This document shows positions 8,291-18,778 of a stretch of 64,000 bases of DNA, in pieces (within the stretch, counting starts at the first letter, position 1; each line of letters starts with the position of its first letter). The position numbers were made by a program, and so were the translations under genes. The stretch comes from Lentilactobacillus senioris DSM 24302 = JCM 17472 (GTDB taxonomy: Bacteria > Bacillota > Bacilli > Lactobacillales > Lactobacillaceae), in contig NZ_AYZR01000009.1 in assembly GCF_001436555.1 (NCBI RefSeq), positions 1 through 64,000 of the forward strand, written 5' to 3'. The notes under the pieces are model-generated. The model searched no databases. It was given only the letters and a program-made list of their open reading frames with translations, and had not been told where the DNA came from.

Positions 8291-10549
8291 ATGCTATGCC
8301 AAAATTGCCACAAAAATGAGGCAACTATTCACCTATATACTAATGTAAACGGTGAAAAGCAAACTATTAATCTCTGTCAGCAATGCTATCAACTCCTAAC
8401 GAACACACAAGGAAATTTCCCAAATAACGGAGGTGCTACTAATATGGCTCAAGACCCATTTGGCTTTGGTAGCTTAGATGATTTATTCCGAGCTATGCAA
8501 AATGGAAATGGTCAGTCTGAATTTGCTTCTCAAACGCCACCTACTCAACCTCAAGGCCCACGTAATGGTAACCGTGGTAATAACGGTAATCCAAATGATG
8601 GTCAATCTCTTCTTAGCCAATACGGTATCAATATGACCCAAATGGCTAAGGATGGCAAAATTGATCCGGTAATTGGCCGTGATAAAGAAATTCAACGAGT
8701 TGTTGAAATTTTAAACCGCCGTACCAAAAACAACCCAGTCTTGATTGGTGAGGCCGGAGTTGGTAAAACCGCGGTAGTTGAAGGATTGGCCCAACAAATT
8801 GTAGCTGGTCAAGTTCCCCAAAAATTACAAAACAAACAAGTTATTCGTTTGGACGTAGTTTCTCTAGTCCAAGGAACCGGAATCCGGGGCCAATTCGAAC
8901 AACGAATGCAACAATTAATTAAAGAAGTTCAAGAAAACCCTGATATCGTATTATTTATAGATGAAATTCATGAAATCGTAGGCGCTGGGAACGCTGAAGG
9001 CGGAATGGATGCCGGGAACGTGTTAAAACCCGCTCTTGCTCGTGGTGAATTCCAATTAATCGGAGCTACTACTTTAAAAGAATACCGAGATATTGAAAAA
9101 GACTCCGCCCTTGCTAGACGACTTCAACCAATTACCGTTGAAGAGCCTAGTGTCAAAGAATCCATCAAGATTCTGATGGGAATTCAAAAACGCTACGAAG
9201 ATTATCACCATGTTAAGTATACTGAAGGTGCTATTGAAGCGGCAGTCAAGTTGTCTGATCGCTACATTCAAGAACGTTTTCTTCCCGATAAAGCCATCGA
9301 TTTACTTGATGAAGCGGGTTCTAAGAAGAACTTAACAATTAACGTAGTGGATCCTAAAGTAATCGACGAAAAAATTGCAGATGCTGAAAAGCAAAAACAA
9401 ACTGCTCTGCAACAAGAAGATTATGAAAAGGCCGCCTACTACCGGGACCAAGTTACTAAATTGAACCAAAATAAACAAAACGGTAACGTAGATGCCGATA
9501 AAGAACCTAAAGTAACTGCCAAAGATATGGAAAAAATCATCGAAGAAAAGACAGATATTCCAGTTGGTGAGTTACAAGCTCAAGAACAGCAACAACTAAA
9601 GAACTTGGCTACTAACTTGAAAGAAAATGTGATTGGTCAAGATCAAGCAGTTGATAAAGTTGCTCGAGCAATTAGAAGAAACCGGGTTGGTTTTAACGGA
9701 ACTGGCCGACCAATTGGTTCATTTCTTTTCGTCGGTCCTACCGGAGTTGGTAAAACCGAATTAGCCAAGCAACTAGCTAGCGAACTCTTTGGGTCTAAAG
9801 ATTCCATGATCAGATTTGATATGTCTGAATACATGGAGCCCCATTCAGTGGCTAAGTTAATCGGGTCCCCTCCTGGATACGTGGGATATGACGAAGCTGG
9901 TCAATTAACCGAACAAGTGCGTCGTCACCCATACAGTTTAATTTTGTTGGATGAAGTAGAAAAAGCCCATCCGGACGTTTTACACATGTTCTTGCAAATT
10001 CTAGATGATGGCCGCTTAACCGATAGTCAGGGACGGACCGTTTCCTTTAAGGATACGATTATTATCATGACTAGTAATGCTGGCTCTGGCGGTGACGTTG
10101 AAGCTAGTGTCGGGTTTGGTGCTGCCGCTGCTGGCAAGACCCACTCCGTATTAGACAAGTTAAATAAATACTTCAAGCCAGAATTGCTTAACCGGTTTGA
10201 TGACGTTGTTGAATTTGCCCCACTTACCCAAAAAGATCTAGGTCAAATCGTTACCCTTATGATTGGTGATGTTAATGAAATGTTAGCCAAGCAAGGATTA
10301 ACCATTAAGGTAACTGATAAAGCCAAAGATAAGTTGGTGGAATTGGGTTACAATCCTGCCATGGGTGCTCGTCCACTTCGCCGAGTTATTCAAGAAGAAA
10401 TCGAAGATCGAATTGCAGATTACTACTTGGATCATGAAAGTGCGGTTAACTTGCTAGCCGATGTGGATAAAGATGGTAAGATCTTTATTTCGGCAGTCGA
10501 CTTAGAACCTAAAGCCAAAGCTGATAATTCTGATTCTGAAACTAAATAA
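8291..10549 (+). CDS. clpE: ATP-dependent Clp protease ATP-binding subunit ClpE
   Basis: ClpE is a two-ring AAA+ unfoldase that feeds damaged proteins to ClpP. The N-terminus has the ClpE-specific zinc finger (two CxxC pairs within residues 3-35), then a glycine- and asparagine-rich linker. The first AAA domain has Walker [10 protein letters not shown] near residue 153, a UVR-like coiled segment ([12 protein letters not shown]) follows near 375, and the second AAA domain has GPTGVGKTE near 482. Length 752 fits. An AGGAGG lies 10 bases upstream of the ATG. Control by CtsR is read from the operator at 8229-8245, and a terminator follows. Confidence 0.97.
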   Translation: MLCQNCHKNEATIHLYTNVNGEKQTINLCQQCYQLLTNTQGNFPNNGGATNMAQDPFGFGSLDDLFRAMQNGNGQSEFASQTPPTQPQGPRNGNRGNNGNPNDGQSLLSQYGINMTQMAKDGKIDPVIGRDKEIQRVVEILNRRTKNNPVLIGEAGVGKTAVVEGLAQQIVAGQVPQKLQNKQVIRLDVVSLVQGTGIRGQFEQRMQQLIKEVQENPDIVLFIDEIHEIVGAGNAEGGMDAGNVLKPALARGEFQLIGATTLKEYRDIEKDSALARRLQPITVEEPSVKESIKILMGIQKRYEDYHHVKYTEGAIEAAVKLSDRYIQERFLPDKAIDLLDEAGSKKNLTINVVDPKVIDEKIADAEKQKQTALQQEDYEKAAYYRDQVTKLNQNKQNGNVDADKEPKVTAKDMEKIIEEKTDIPVGELQAQEQQQLKNLATNLKENVIGQDQAVDKVARAIRRNRVGFNGTGRPIGSFLFVGPTGVGKTELAKQLASELFGSKDSMIRFDMSEYMEPHSVAKLIGSPPGYVGYDEAGQLTEQVRRHPYSLILLDEVEKAHPDVLHMFLQILDDGRLTDSQGRTVSFKDTIIIMTSNAGSGGDVEASVGFGAAAAGKTHSVLDKLNKYFKPELLNRFDDVVEFAPLTQKDLGQIVTLMIGDVNEMLAKQGLTIKVTDKAKDKLVELGYNPAMGARPLRRVIQEEIEDRIADYYLDHESAVNLLADVDKDGKIFISAVDLEPKAKADNSDSETK

Positions 10550-10556
10550 TATTTTT

Positions 10557-10597
10557 TAAAAGAAGCTAATTGGAAAATTTCCTTAGCTTCTTTTTTG
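10557..10597 (+). terminator. clpE terminator
   Basis: AGAAGCTAA pairs with TTAGCTTCT, with an inner GGAAA/TTTCC, followed by six T. It begins a few bases after the clpE stop. Confidence 0.9.
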
Positions 10598-10638
10598 TTT
10601 GAATCTTAAAAATGACGACTTATTCGCCTGATAAGCTG

Positions 10639-10647
10639 TGCTACAAT
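10639..10647 (+). promoter_or_regulatory. extended -10 promoter element
   Basis: TGCTACAAT is an extended -10 box about 40 bases upstream of the MucBP-type gene. The -35 region (TTATTC, 16 bases upstream) is weak. Confidence 0.45.
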
Positions 10648-10684
10648 AATGGTATTAATTATTTTAGCGAAGGACGGAATCAAT

Positions 10685-11749
10685 ATGAGCCTACTCTCAT
10701 GGTTAAGCAACCGTTTTAAACGCAAAACGCCGGTATCTCAACCGGCTCCTAGCACTTCTCATAAAAGTAATTTGCCTAAACAAGAACCAGAACCACTTAT
10801 CAACCCCCAGGATGAGATTAAACCTCAACCTCCTAAAATAAAGCACCAATCAATCAAAAATGAATTAAAATTAAAAACCACCACCATCACCTACTTTTTT
10901 GTGGATGAACAAAACGAATTGATTCAAGCTCCAGACAGAATAGTTGGCACAGTGGGACAAAGGGTTCACTATCAACTTCCAACCGTTGCCGATTACTACT
11001 TTGCTGGAGTTGACGAGTTAATAACTACTTTTCCTGAAGAAGATGCTGCGGTAACTATTTCGTACGTTAAAATGCCTGGAAGCCCGGTCCAAATTTACCA
11101 CTTAAATTACGATACAGGACAAGTTATGCATCCAATGCAAGTCATAACTGGGACAGTAGGCCAAGCATACCAAACTACTCCCCTATCTTTTCCAGGTTAT
11201 CGAGTCATCCAAAGTACCGGATTAACCAAAGGAATCTTTACTAGTAAGACCAATCAAATCGTTTATTTTTACCGCCCACAAAATTGGCATACCGTCCAAC
11301 CGGTACATCAATTCATTAAGTTAACAGCTCCAACAACGGTGTTTTCGGGTATCGACGGTGATCCATTACCGGTATCGTTGCCGGCTCAAGTTATCCTTCG
11401 AGTTTTTACCATCATTACTACTAATGAAGATCAAGGATGGCTAGACTTAGGCGGAGCGGAATGGATTAAAGCATCCGCCCATTACGAAAAAATTACATCA
11501 CCAGTCACTGACGAAATTATTTCGCCTAATTGGCAACGTGAGCAATTAGTTACTACTGCAACAGTTGATATTGCACCTAATACCACCGTTGCTAGCTACA
11601 ATCGACCAAATGGCCAAGCAGTCAATAACTGGACTAATAACACTGCCATTGAGGTCACCTCTAAAGTCGTAGATGAGCAACAAGTGGTTTGGTATCAATT
11701 GGAAGACCAAAGTTATCTTCCGGCCATTTTTGTTAATATACCCGAGTAA
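10685..11749 (+). CDS. MucBP-domain protein without signal peptide
   Basis: Two consecutive MucBP-type repeats are visible: one near residues 60-110 (TITYFFVDEQNELI, then GTVGQRVHY) and one near 125-185 (QIYHLNYDTGQVM, then GTVGQAYQT and a YFYRP end). Two SH3-like segments follow (around 190-260 and 275-350). Such domains normally sit on secreted adhesins. Here the N-terminus (MSLLSWLSNRFKRKTP) is amphipathic and basic rather than a signal peptide, a proline- and lysine-rich linker follows, and there is no LPxTG anchor. I start at 10685 because AAGGA lies 10 bases upstream. Location and role are uncertain; amphipathic membrane attachment inside the cell is one possibility. Confidence 0.75.
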   Translation: MSLLSWLSNRFKRKTPVSQPAPSTSHKSNLPKQEPEPLINPQDEIKPQPPKIKHQSIKNELKLKTTTITYFFVDEQNELIQAPDRIVGTVGQRVHYQLPTVADYYFAGVDELITTFPEEDAAVTISYVKMPGSPVQIYHLNYDTGQVMHPMQVITGTVGQAYQTTPLSFPGYRVIQSTGLTKGIFTSKTNQIVYFYRPQNWHTVQPVHQFIKLTAPTTVFSGIDGDPLPVSLPAQVILRVFTIITTNEDQGWLDLGGAEWIKASAHYEKITSPVTDEIISPNWQREQLVTTATVDIAPNTTVASYNRPNGQAVNNWTNNTAIEVTSKVVDEQQVVWYQLEDQSYLPAIFVNIPE

Positions 11750-11751
11750 AT

Positions 11752-11785
11752 AAAAAAGACTCACCAAATTGGTGAGTCTTTTTTA
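11752..11785. terminator. bidirectional terminator
   Basis: A 14-bp stem (AAAAAAGACTCACC with its complement) and a 5-base loop lie between two convergent genes, with T-tracts in both directions. It can serve the MucBP gene (+) and pepD (-). Confidence 0.9.
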
Positions 11786-13213
11786 TTATAAGTTTTTATC
11801 CATATTGTAAGTTAATTTAGATAAGGTCAAGCTTTGTTCGAACAAGGAATGAATTAATTGTTCAGTGTTAATTCTCATTTCCTTAACGATAGCATAGTTT
11901 TGTTCGGTTAAGAAATTAGTTAGTTCAGCACCCTTTAGCCCCTTAGATTCTTCCAAGGCTTGGTTGACATGAGCCCGTAGTTTTTCTTTACTTGCAGTAA
12001 GATAATCTACATCCATTTGGTGGAATTGTTGGTAATGAGCTTCAACTAGCACAGATAATTTCCGGTACATCCAATAAGCACTAACGTCATCACAATGAAG
12101 AGGAGTCTCTGAATAAGTAGGATCAGTATCCGTAGCATTAGCAAAGAATGGAACGTAAGGACTGAAAGCTGGTACTCCTAAACATAGCCACATAATGGCA
12201 GCCTTATCTTCAGGGACGTCATTTCTAATTTGAAGCACGTGAGAATTTTGGGTCCGATTCATTGAAATTGGACGGAACTTAGTCTTAGTTTCCTCGTTGC
12301 CGGAACTCAACGGATCAAATTCAGTTTCGTTATAGTGAGAACCCAAAATGTATTCGATATCTTCGACACTGATTTTCTTTTCAGTTCGACAAATAAATGG
12401 TAACTCTGAAGAAGTTGGTTCCTGCTTAATTTCAGGATTCAAATAGCTTTGGCCGAACCAAACTCGTGGAGTGTTGTAGAAACGATCTTTTTCGTTACTA
12501 GTACCAAAAATGTGACGGAAATTCCAACCATGTTGATCGGTGTTCAAATGATTGCTTTCCACAAATTTTTGAATCCCTTCTGAATACATAAAGTTATCAG
12601 GGTCATCAAAATTAACTTGTTGAATGGCTACTTGGTTAGCAGTAATTGCATACGCATCATCTGGGATACGTTGAGCTACCCAGTGGTGACCAGTAACAAT
12701 TTCCATGTACCAAACTTCGTCTTTATCGTTGAACAAGACCCCATTTCCCTCTGGAGAACCGTATTCTTTGATCAAGTTCCCTAGATAACGAACTCCATCC
12801 CTAGCAGAATTGATAAATGGTAGTACCATGGATGGCATAGAATCTTCGGCCAATCCATTAGCCACTAGTGGATCACAAGAAAGAGCCCGTTCGTTACCGT
12901 AAACACTTTCGGTAGCGCTCATTCCCACGTTTTTTTCGTTAAAGCCACTTTCAGCGTAAACCCCTTTTTCATCAACTTCAACGTTAGGAACGGCTTGGTA
13001 GCGGTAACCATTTTCTGGCATAGGGGCTGTAAATCCATTTTGCTTTGAAACCCACGTTTCGTGTCGGTCACTTACAGCTGGATGCATGTAAAACCGTTGA
13101 GGAGTCAATGGCAAGAAAGTATCATCATTTCTGGCAATCATAGTAGAACCATCAATTGAAGCCTTCTTACCAACTAAAACACTCGTACAAGCAGATAAAT
13201 ATTTTTGAGTCAT
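11786..13213 (-). CDS. pepD: C69 family dipeptidase
   Basis: This Ntn-hydrolase cleaves a broad range of dipeptides in the cytosol, a late step of casein or peptide use in lactobacilli. The nucleophile cysteine is Cys9 in YLSACTSVLVGKK, exposed in relatives after processing of the short N-terminus, and the conserved DGSTMIARNDD follows. Length 475 matches PepDA-type enzymes. It has its own promoter overlapping the end of prfC and shares a bidirectional terminator with the convergent MucBP gene. The symbol is by family resemblance. Confidence 0.9.
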   Translation of the reverse strand: MTQKYLSACTSVLVGKKASIDGSTMIARNDDTFLPLTPQRFYMHPAVSDRHETWVSKQNGFTAPMPENGYRYQAVPNVEVDEKGVYAESGFNEKNVGMSATESVYGNERALSCDPLVANGLAEDSMPSMVLPFINSARDGVRYLGNLIKEYGSPEGNGVLFNDKDEVWYMEIVTGHHWVAQRIPDDAYAITANQVAIQQVNFDDPDNFMYSEGIQKFVESNHLNTDQHGWNFRHIFGTSNEKDRFYNTPRVWFGQSYLNPEIKQEPTSSELPFICRTEKKISVEDIEYILGSHYNETEFDPLSSGNEETKTKFRPISMNRTQNSHVLQIRNDVPEDKAAIMWLCLGVPAFSPYVPFFANATDTDPTYSETPLHCDDVSAYWMYRKLSVLVEAHYQQFHQMDVDYLTASKEKLRAHVNQALEESKGLKGAELTNFLTEQNYAIVKEMRINTEQLIHSLFEQSLTLSKLTYNMDKNL

Positions 13214-13244
13214 TTAACAGCCACTTCCTTTAGTCATTTTTTAA

Positions 13245-13273
13245 AGTATAGTCATCTTTGCCCTATTTAGCAA
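13245..13273 (-). promoter_or_regulatory. pepD promoter
   Basis: TTGCTA (13268-13273) and TATACT (13245-13250) are 17 bases apart, starting right after the prfC stop codon. Confidence 0.6.
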
Positions 13274-14848
13274 TTAGAGTTTTGCGGTTAACTTAACATC
13301 TGGGTACTTATCTTCAAACCAGCGCAAGGCAAATTGGTTTTCAAATAAGAAGAGTGGATCACCGTTACGGTCCTTAACCAACAAGTTTCGTGATGAAGAC
13401 ATTCGTTCATCAAGCTGGTCCGGATCAATCCAGCGCGCTGTCTTTTTTCCCATCGGTTCCATGGTAATTTCAGAGTTATATTCATTTTGCATCCGGAATT
13501 GGAAGACTTCAAATTGTAATTGCCCAACGGCCCCTAAAATATAATCGTTAGTGGAATAAGAAGTGTACAGTTGCACAGCACCTTCCTGGACTAGTTGTTG
13601 AATCCCCTTATGGAAGGATTTTTGCTTCATTACGTTCTTGGCTGCTACCCGGACAAACAATTCTGGAGTAAATTGCGGTAATTTTTCAAAATTAATCTTA
13701 GGCTTACCAGTGAAAATAGTATCCCCAATTTGGAAGTTACCAGTATCGTATAAACCAATAATGTCTCCAGCAACCGCTGTTTGAACGTTTTCTCTGGTGT
13801 TAGCCATAAATTCGGTCACGTTAGACAAGCGAATTTTTTTATCGGTTCTAGCTAAATTAACATCCATACCCTTTTCAAATTCACCGGAACAAATTCGCAC
13901 AAATGCAATCCGATCCCGATGATTAGGGTTCATGTTAGCTTGAATTTTAAAGACAAAGCCAGAGAATTGTTCTGCAGTCGGTGCTACTACAGTATCCTCT
14001 TGGGTTTTATGCTCTCCAGGAGCTGGCGCAAATTTCAAATAAGCATCGAAGAAAGTTTTGACCCCAAAATTAACTAAGGCTGAGCCAAAGAAGACTGGAG
14101 TTTGATCTCCCTTAGCAATTTTTTCTTGGTCAAAATCATTTCCGGCCATTTCTAATAATTCAACACTATCGCGAGTTTCCTTAAATTGTGGATCTTCCGC
14201 TAACTCTGAATCATTAATAGGGTTGTCATCATCGTCTAACTCTACCAAAGTACTATCATCAGCATGATTATACTTTTCAACTCGGTGGTTAAAACGGTCG
14301 TAAATCCCAGTTAAAGTTTTCCCCATCCCAATTGGCCAGTTCATTGGGTAAGCTTCGATGCCCAAGACTTCTTCAAGTTGATCAATCAAGTCCATTGGGT
14401 CGCGACCGTCCCGGTCCAGCTTATTCATAAAGGTAAAGATCGGAATTCCCCGCATCTTACAAATTTGGAACAGTTTCTTGGTTTGAGGTTCAATCCCTTT
14501 AGCAGAATCAATCACCATGACGGCAGAATCCACCGCCATCAAAGTTCTATAAGTATCTTCTGAGAAATCCTCATGTCCGGGAGTATCTAAGATATTAATG
14601 CGTTTGCCAGCGTAATCAAATTGCATTACAGAACTAGTAACGGAAATCCCTCGCTTTTGTTCGATTTCCATCCAATCAGATTTAGCAAAGTTACCGGTTT
14701 TACGAGCTTTAACCGTTCCGGCTTCTCGCACTACCCCACCGAATAATAGTAATTGTTCAGTAATCGTTGTTTTCCCCGCATCGGGATGTGAAATAATCGC
14801 AAACGTTCTTCTAGTTTCCACTTCGTCTGCTAGTTTTTGAGTATCCAT
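13274..14848 (-). CDS. prfC: peptide chain release factor 3
   Basis: RF3 is a translational GTPase that recycles RF1/RF2 after peptide release. The P-loop is SHPDAGKTT (residues 20-28), with the G2/G3 region GISVTSS and [14 protein letters not shown], and [11 protein letters not shown] at G4. Length 524 is normal. An AAAGGAAA sits upstream of the ATG. No operon partner is evident; pepD downstream has its own promoter. Confidence 0.96.
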   Translation of the reverse strand: MDTQKLADEVETRRTFAIISHPDAGKTTITEQLLLFGGVVREAGTVKARKTGNFAKSDWMEIEQKRGISVTSSVMQFDYAGKRINILDTPGHEDFSEDTYRTLMAVDSAVMVIDSAKGIEPQTKKLFQICKMRGIPIFTFMNKLDRDGRDPMDLIDQLEEVLGIEAYPMNWPIGMGKTLTGIYDRFNHRVEKYNHADDSTLVELDDDDNPINDSELAEDPQFKETRDSVELLEMAGNDFDQEKIAKGDQTPVFFGSALVNFGVKTFFDAYLKFAPAPGEHKTQEDTVVAPTAEQFSGFVFKIQANMNPNHRDRIAFVRICSGEFEKGMDVNLARTDKKIRLSNVTEFMANTRENVQTAVAGDIIGLYDTGNFQIGDTIFTGKPKINFEKLPQFTPELFVRVAAKNVMKQKSFHKGIQQLVQEGAVQLYTSYSTNDYILGAVGQLQFEVFQFRMQNEYNSEITMEPMGKKTARWIDPDQLDERMSSSRNLLVKDRNGDPLFLFENQFALRWFEDKYPDVKLTAKL

Positions 14849-14922
14849 ATCATTTTCCTTTCAGCCATTAAATCAATCACTTAATTTTAGCACATCTCTA
14901 ACAGCCACCCTAATTTTTGCCA

Positions 14923-14964
14923 ATAAAAAACGATCAGTTTTCCGACCTAAATCGTTAACTGACC
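14923..14964 (-). terminator. terminator after tagD
   Basis: GGTCAGTT pairs with AACTGATC (one G-U) on the minus strand and is followed by GTTTTTT. It lies just downstream of the tagD stop. Confidence 0.75.
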
Positions 14965-14978
14965 GCCGATTATTTTTA

Positions 14979-15389
14979 TTAAGCTTCCCAATCTTTAGCT
15001 TTAGAAAGTCCTAAGTCTTGTTTGATCTTAGTCGTAGAAATACCTTCAGTCCGTGGTAAGTAAACCACTTCACAGTAATCTTCTAAGAAATCAAACTTAC
15101 CCTTCCAGTCATCGCCCATTACAAAGACATCAATATTGTTTTCTTGGACGTCCTTGATCTTTTGGTCCCAACCTTTTTCTGGAATCACTTCATCAACGTA
15201 CTTGATGGCTTCCAAAATGTACTTTCGATCTTCATAAGGGGTGTAAGCTTTCTTACCTTTTTCTGCGTTAAATTCATCAGAAGACAAACAAACAGTTAAG
15301 CTATCGCCTAGTTCACGTGCTCGCTTCAATAACCGAATGTGACCTTTATGAATCAAATCAAATGTTCCGTAAGTAATTACTTTTTTCAT
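14979..15389 (-). CDS. tagD: glycerol-3-phosphate cytidylyltransferase
   Basis: TagD makes CDP-glycerol from CTP and glycerol 3-phosphate, the activated precursor for glycerol-phosphate wall teichoic acid. The nucleotidyltransferase HxGH motif is in TFDLIHKGHIRLL (His14 and His17), and the RTEGISTTKI signature is near residue 117. Length 136 is typical. It stands alone between terminators here; other teichoic acid genes must be elsewhere, though a UDP-GlcNAc 2-epimerase lies about 5 kb away. It could also serve CDP-glycerol use in exopolysaccharide. Confidence 0.93.
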   Translation of the reverse strand: MKKVITYGTFDLIHKGHIRLLKRARELGDSLTVCLSSDEFNAEKGKKAYTPYEDRKYILEAIKYVDEVIPEKGWDQKIKDVQENNIDVFVMGDDWKGKFDFLEDYCEVVYLPRTEGISTTKIKQDLGLSKAKDWEA

Positions 15390-15497
15390 AATCTCTCCCG
15401 CTTTATTGTTAATTTAATGGTGGTGCTTATTAAAATTGCCAAATCCAACTTAAATCATAGCAATCTCAAAAACGTTAGTCAATAATCCTAAGCTAGA

Positions 15498-16625
15498 TTA
15501 AGATGTTTCTTTAGGTTTTAAATGCAAAATATTATATAGATAGCTAACCACTACTTTAACCACTGCATACAGTGGAATAGCTAAAATCATTCCGGCAATT
15601 CCGGCGATGTTGCCTGCAGCCAACAAGATAATAATAATAGTCAATGGATGAATTTGTAAAGACTTTCCGATCACGTTCGGATAGACAAAGTTACCATCAA
15701 TTTGTTGGACTACTAAGACAACAATAATATTATAAACTACCGATGTCCAACTACCAGAGGCAAGTGAAACCGCCAAGGCCGGAAAGATACCAATGTAAGG
15801 CCCTAAATATGGAATGATATTACAAATTCCGGCAATTACTCCCAACAATAAGGCGTAATCTAAGCCAATAATAAAATAACCAATTGCGGTAAATGTCCCT
15901 ACAAATAAGCATTCAATCATTTGCCCACCAATATACTTAGATAGGGTATCGCTCATTTTTTCCAAGAGCTCCATAATTTGGTCTCGGCTTTTTTCCGGGA
16001 GGAATTTTTTAATATTAGGAGCTAGTTTATAGCCATCTTTTAACATGTAAAAAAGAACTACCGGAGTGGTGATAGCTATGATTACCACGTTAGTGGCAGT
16101 AGAAACAATACTACCTACCCCACTAGTTATCCCCTTTAAAATACTATTGGCATAATTAGTAATATTTTTTTCGACTTTATCAGTAATGCTAGTTAGATCT
16201 AGTTCCTTAACAAATTGTTGATCATTAAGTTGGTTCAACCAATGCTGTACCGTATTTTGCGTTGACGTAGCTGCATCCGGAACGTGATTTAATAAGGTAG
16301 TTACTTGTTCAGAGAGCTTAGGCAAGAAAGCCACCGCTAAGAAAACAATCACGCCCACTAATAAAATAAATACCAGTGCCACTGCCCACGTCCTAGAAAT
16401 ATGCTTTTTAGGTCCCAATTTAATTTTCATAATTAAATTTACAATTGGATTAAGCATATAAAATAAAAATCCAGCTAAAATAATTGGGACAAAAATCGTT
16501 GAAATAAAAATGGCGATAGGCGTAAATAAAAAACTAATTTTCGTACATAATGCAATAATGCCCACCACGATCAATATCTCTAGCGACCAAAACATAAGAG
16601 ATGATTTCTTTAACCGCTCTATCAT
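15498..16625 (-). CDS. AI-2E family transporter
   Basis: The 375-residue membrane protein has about eight hydrophobic segments and the family's C-terminal block (GICNIIPYLGPYIGIFPA near residue 265, then DGNFVYPNVIGKSLQIHP near 310). Members of this UPF0118 family are named for one autoinducer-2 exporter, but many are Na+/H+ antiporters or unknown, so the substrate cannot be assigned. A hydrophilic region of about 100 residues follows the second hairpin. It stands as a single gene. Confidence 0.85.
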   Translation of the reverse strand: MIERLKKSSLMFWSLEILIVVGIIALCTKISFLFTPIAIFISTIFVPIILAGFLFYMLNPIVNLIMKIKLGPKKHISRTWAVALVFILLVGVIVFLAVAFLPKLSEQVTTLLNHVPDAATSTQNTVQHWLNQLNDQQFVKELDLTSITDKVEKNITNYANSILKGITSGVGSIVSTATNVVIIAITTPVVLFYMLKDGYKLAPNIKKFLPEKSRDQIMELLEKMSDTLSKYIGGQMIECLFVGTFTAIGYFIIGLDYALLLGVIAGICNIIPYLGPYIGIFPALAVSLASGSWTSVVYNIIVVLVVQQIDGNFVYPNVIGKSLQIHPLTIIIILLAAGNIAGIAGMILAIPLYAVVKVVVSYLYNILHLKPKETS

Positions 16626-16745
16626 TTACTTCCTCCCTCCATACAACTAAAATTATTCTACCATACTTATTTTGGTAATAAAAAATGTGCCTAAACATTT
16701 TAATCAATGTTCAAACACAATTTCTGTTAGTCTTCATTTAAGAAA

Positions 16746-17288
16746 TTAGCGGGACAGCTCTAGGTACCGATTAAACCAAATGGCAATAAACTCTTCAGAA
16801 AACGGACCTTTGCGGTTATCGATCCAATCAATCAAAATTTTGACGTTGCGCTTTAAAGTTCGATCAATTTCAGAACCATAATGCCACCGTTTGCTAAACG
16901 CTTCATATTCGTCCACGTCCAGTAATTTTCGGTGTCCATCTGCATAAACTTTAACGTCTAAATCATAATCAATATACTTTAAGGCTTCTTGGTCCAATAC
17001 ATATGGCGATGCTAAATTACAATAATACACGATACCGTCATTTTGTAGCATAGCAACTACATTGAACCAATATTTTTTATGAAAATAAACAATCGCTGGT
17101 TCTCGAGTGACCCAATGGCGCCCGTTGTCCTCGGTGACCAACGTGTGATTGTTACAGCCAATTAAGCTATTGTCGTTCGCCTTTAAAACCATAGTGTCCC
17201 GCCAAGTACGATGCAAGCTACCATCATGCTTGTAGCTTTGGATCGCAATGAAGTTGCCCTCGCTTGGCAGTCGTCCACTGCATCCCAT
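16746..17288 (-). CDS. DUF402 nucleoside tri-/diphosphatase (NtdP-like)
   Basis: The protein carries the conserved [17 protein letters not shown] block near the N-terminus and [16 protein letters not shown] in the middle, both diagnostic of the DUF402 family that includes Staphylococcus NtdP (SA1684) and Bacillus YgaC. Relatives hydrolyse nucleoside tri- and diphosphates with divalent metal. The start is uncertain: ATG at 17288 or GTG at 17300 both lack a strong ribosome-binding site, and relatives begin just before PxEG. About 180 residues is the family size. It is a single gene downstream of recX on the same strand. Confidence 0.85.
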   Translation of the reverse strand: MGCSGRLPSEGNFIAIQSYKHDGSLHRTWRDTMVLKANDNSLIGCNNHTLVTEDNGRHWVTREPAIVYFHKKYWFNVVAMLQNDGIVYYCNLASPYVLDQEALKYIDYDLDVKVYADGHRKLLDVDEYEAFSKRWHYGSEIDRTLKRNVKILIDWIDNRKGPFSEEFIAIWFNRYLELSR

Positions 17289-17377
17289 AATGGATCCCAC
17301 TTTCTGGTTGGTTTTAAGCGATTGTTACCAATCTTATTTGTCATTATAGCAGATGCCTAGGATCATGTCGTTATCGA

Positions 17378-18169
17378 TTAGTTTAATTCATTAATTATTT
17401 TTTCGATATCATCAAGGCCAAACCCCTTACGATATAGAGCCTGCTTAGTTTTTTGAATTCGTTTATAATTTTCTTCTGCTCGAAATTTATGCCAATATTT
17501 TTCTGCTACCCGCTGAATATTTTCTTGATCATCCTTATACACAGAATCGTCAACTACTTCTTGCATGATAATTTCGATAGTCTCAGAAACGAAGCCTCTA
17601 CGATATAACGTTTGTCGCGTTTTATCAACTGCCATTTTACCAGCTTCTCGACGATTCTTTTTTAATTGATTTTGGGCAACTTTTTTGCCTATTTCAATTT
17701 GATTGGTAACAGGATAGTAAGTTTGAATAGCCGCTTCAATATCGTTTCCAGCAATTTTTTTCAGCTGTAATTGATTTCGGATGGCCCCGGGTCCCTTTTG
17801 AGCCTCATTAACTACGGTTCTAACGTAGCTTTCGGCGTATCGCTGATCATTTAGGAGCTGTTGATCCTCTAATCGCTTAATTACTTCTGCGATTCGTTGT
17901 TCGTCGTCCGTCAACTCTGCCAACTTAGTCTTGACTTCTTCTACAGAACGTAATTGATGGGCCAAGTAATTTAACGCCCGGTTATACAACTTGGAAACCG
18001 TATCTGCCTCTTGCATCCGCTGTTGTAATTGATCGTCAACTTCCATTCCCTTAAAAATTTGAAAATTAATTAATACGTCTTCGCTAATCGGAAAAGCGTA
18101 TTGATCGTCCAAATAAATATTGTAACGCCCCTTACGGCGTTGAGCTTCAATTTTAGTTATTTTTTTCAT
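17378..18169 (-). CDS. recX: RecA regulatory protein RecX
   Basis: RecX binds RecA and modulates its filament and recombinase activity. The 263-residue protein has the long form with tandem three-helix repeats: LNYLAHQLRSVEEVKTKL, ARRKGF-like turns (YRRGFVSETIEIIMQ, YRKGFGLDDIEKII) and the R-x-R-rich start. It is divergent from the flavodoxin gene; recA is not in the window. Assignment rests on the repeat pattern and length. Confidence 0.92.
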   Translation of the reverse strand: MKKITKIEAQRRKGRYNIYLDDQYAFPISEDVLINFQIFKGMEVDDQLQQRMQEADTVSKLYNRALNYLAHQLRSVEEVKTKLAELTDDEQRIAEVIKRLEDQQLLNDQRYAESYVRTVVNEAQKGPGAIRNQLQLKKIAGNDIEAAIQTYYPVTNQIEIGKKVAQNQLKKNRREAGKMAVDKTRQTLYRRGFVSETIEIIMQEVVDDSVYKDDQENIQRVAEKYWHKFRAEENYKRIQKTKQALYRKGFGLDDIEKIINELN

Positions 18170-18261
18170 TTATTCCTCCAGCCAGCAGTTAAATTCATTT
18201 TCTAATTTATTTTTGCTATACTAAATTTATACTAAAAATTCGAAAAGAAAAGAGATGCGTT

Positions 18262-18723
18262 ATGATTACTGCTCAAGTTATTTACGCAACCATTACAGGA
18301 AATAACGAAGATATTGCTGATATTATCACCGAACGATTTGAAGATCGAGGCATTGACGTTAACCAAACCGAAATTTCTCAAGCAGATGCTAGTGTCTTTT
18401 TAGAATGTGATATCTGTGTTGTTTGTCCTTATACTTATGATGAAGGCGCTCTTCCTGAAGAAGGGTTGGACTTTTACGATGACCTTCAAGAATTAAATCT
18501 ATCTGGAAAACTATACGGCGTAGCAGGTTCCGGTGACACTTACTACGAAGAATTCTTTAACGTTGCCGTGGATAAATTTGAACAGGCTTTTCAAAAAGCC
18601 GGAGCTACTAAAGCTACTGAAAGCGTCAAAATTAATCTTGAACCCGATCAAGTGGACATTGAGGCCTTAGATGAATTCACTGATGATTTAATCTTAGCCG
18701 CTCAAAAGCAAGCCACAGAATAA
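18262..18723 (+). CDS. flavodoxin
   Basis: A 153-residue FMN-binding electron carrier. The N-terminal phosphate loop reads YATITGNNEDIAD (residues 9-21), the middle loop has CPYTYDEGALPEEG and the isoalloxazine loop has GSGDTYYEEF. The protein is acidic, as flavodoxins are. Its partner reductase is not nearby. It is a monocistronic plus-strand gene between recX (divergent) and yihY (convergent). Confidence 0.93.
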   Translation: MITAQVIYATITGNNEDIADIITERFEDRGIDVNQTEISQADASVFLECDICVVCPYTYDEGALPEEGLDFYDDLQELNLSGKLYGVAGSGDTYYEEFFNVAVDKFEQAFQKAGATKATESVKINLEPDQVDIEALDEFTDDLILAAQKQATE

Positions 18724-18724
18724 T

Positions 18725-18778
18725 AATAGGGAGGAACTAGCCACCTGTAAAGTGACTAAATTCCTCCCTATTTATTTT
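18725..18778. terminator. bidirectional terminator, flavodoxin/yihY
   Basis: Perfect 12-bp arms (AATAGGGAGGAA, 725-736, and its complement at 18761-18772) enclose a 24-base loop region between convergent genes. The right arm overlaps the last codons of yihY. Confidence 0.7.
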
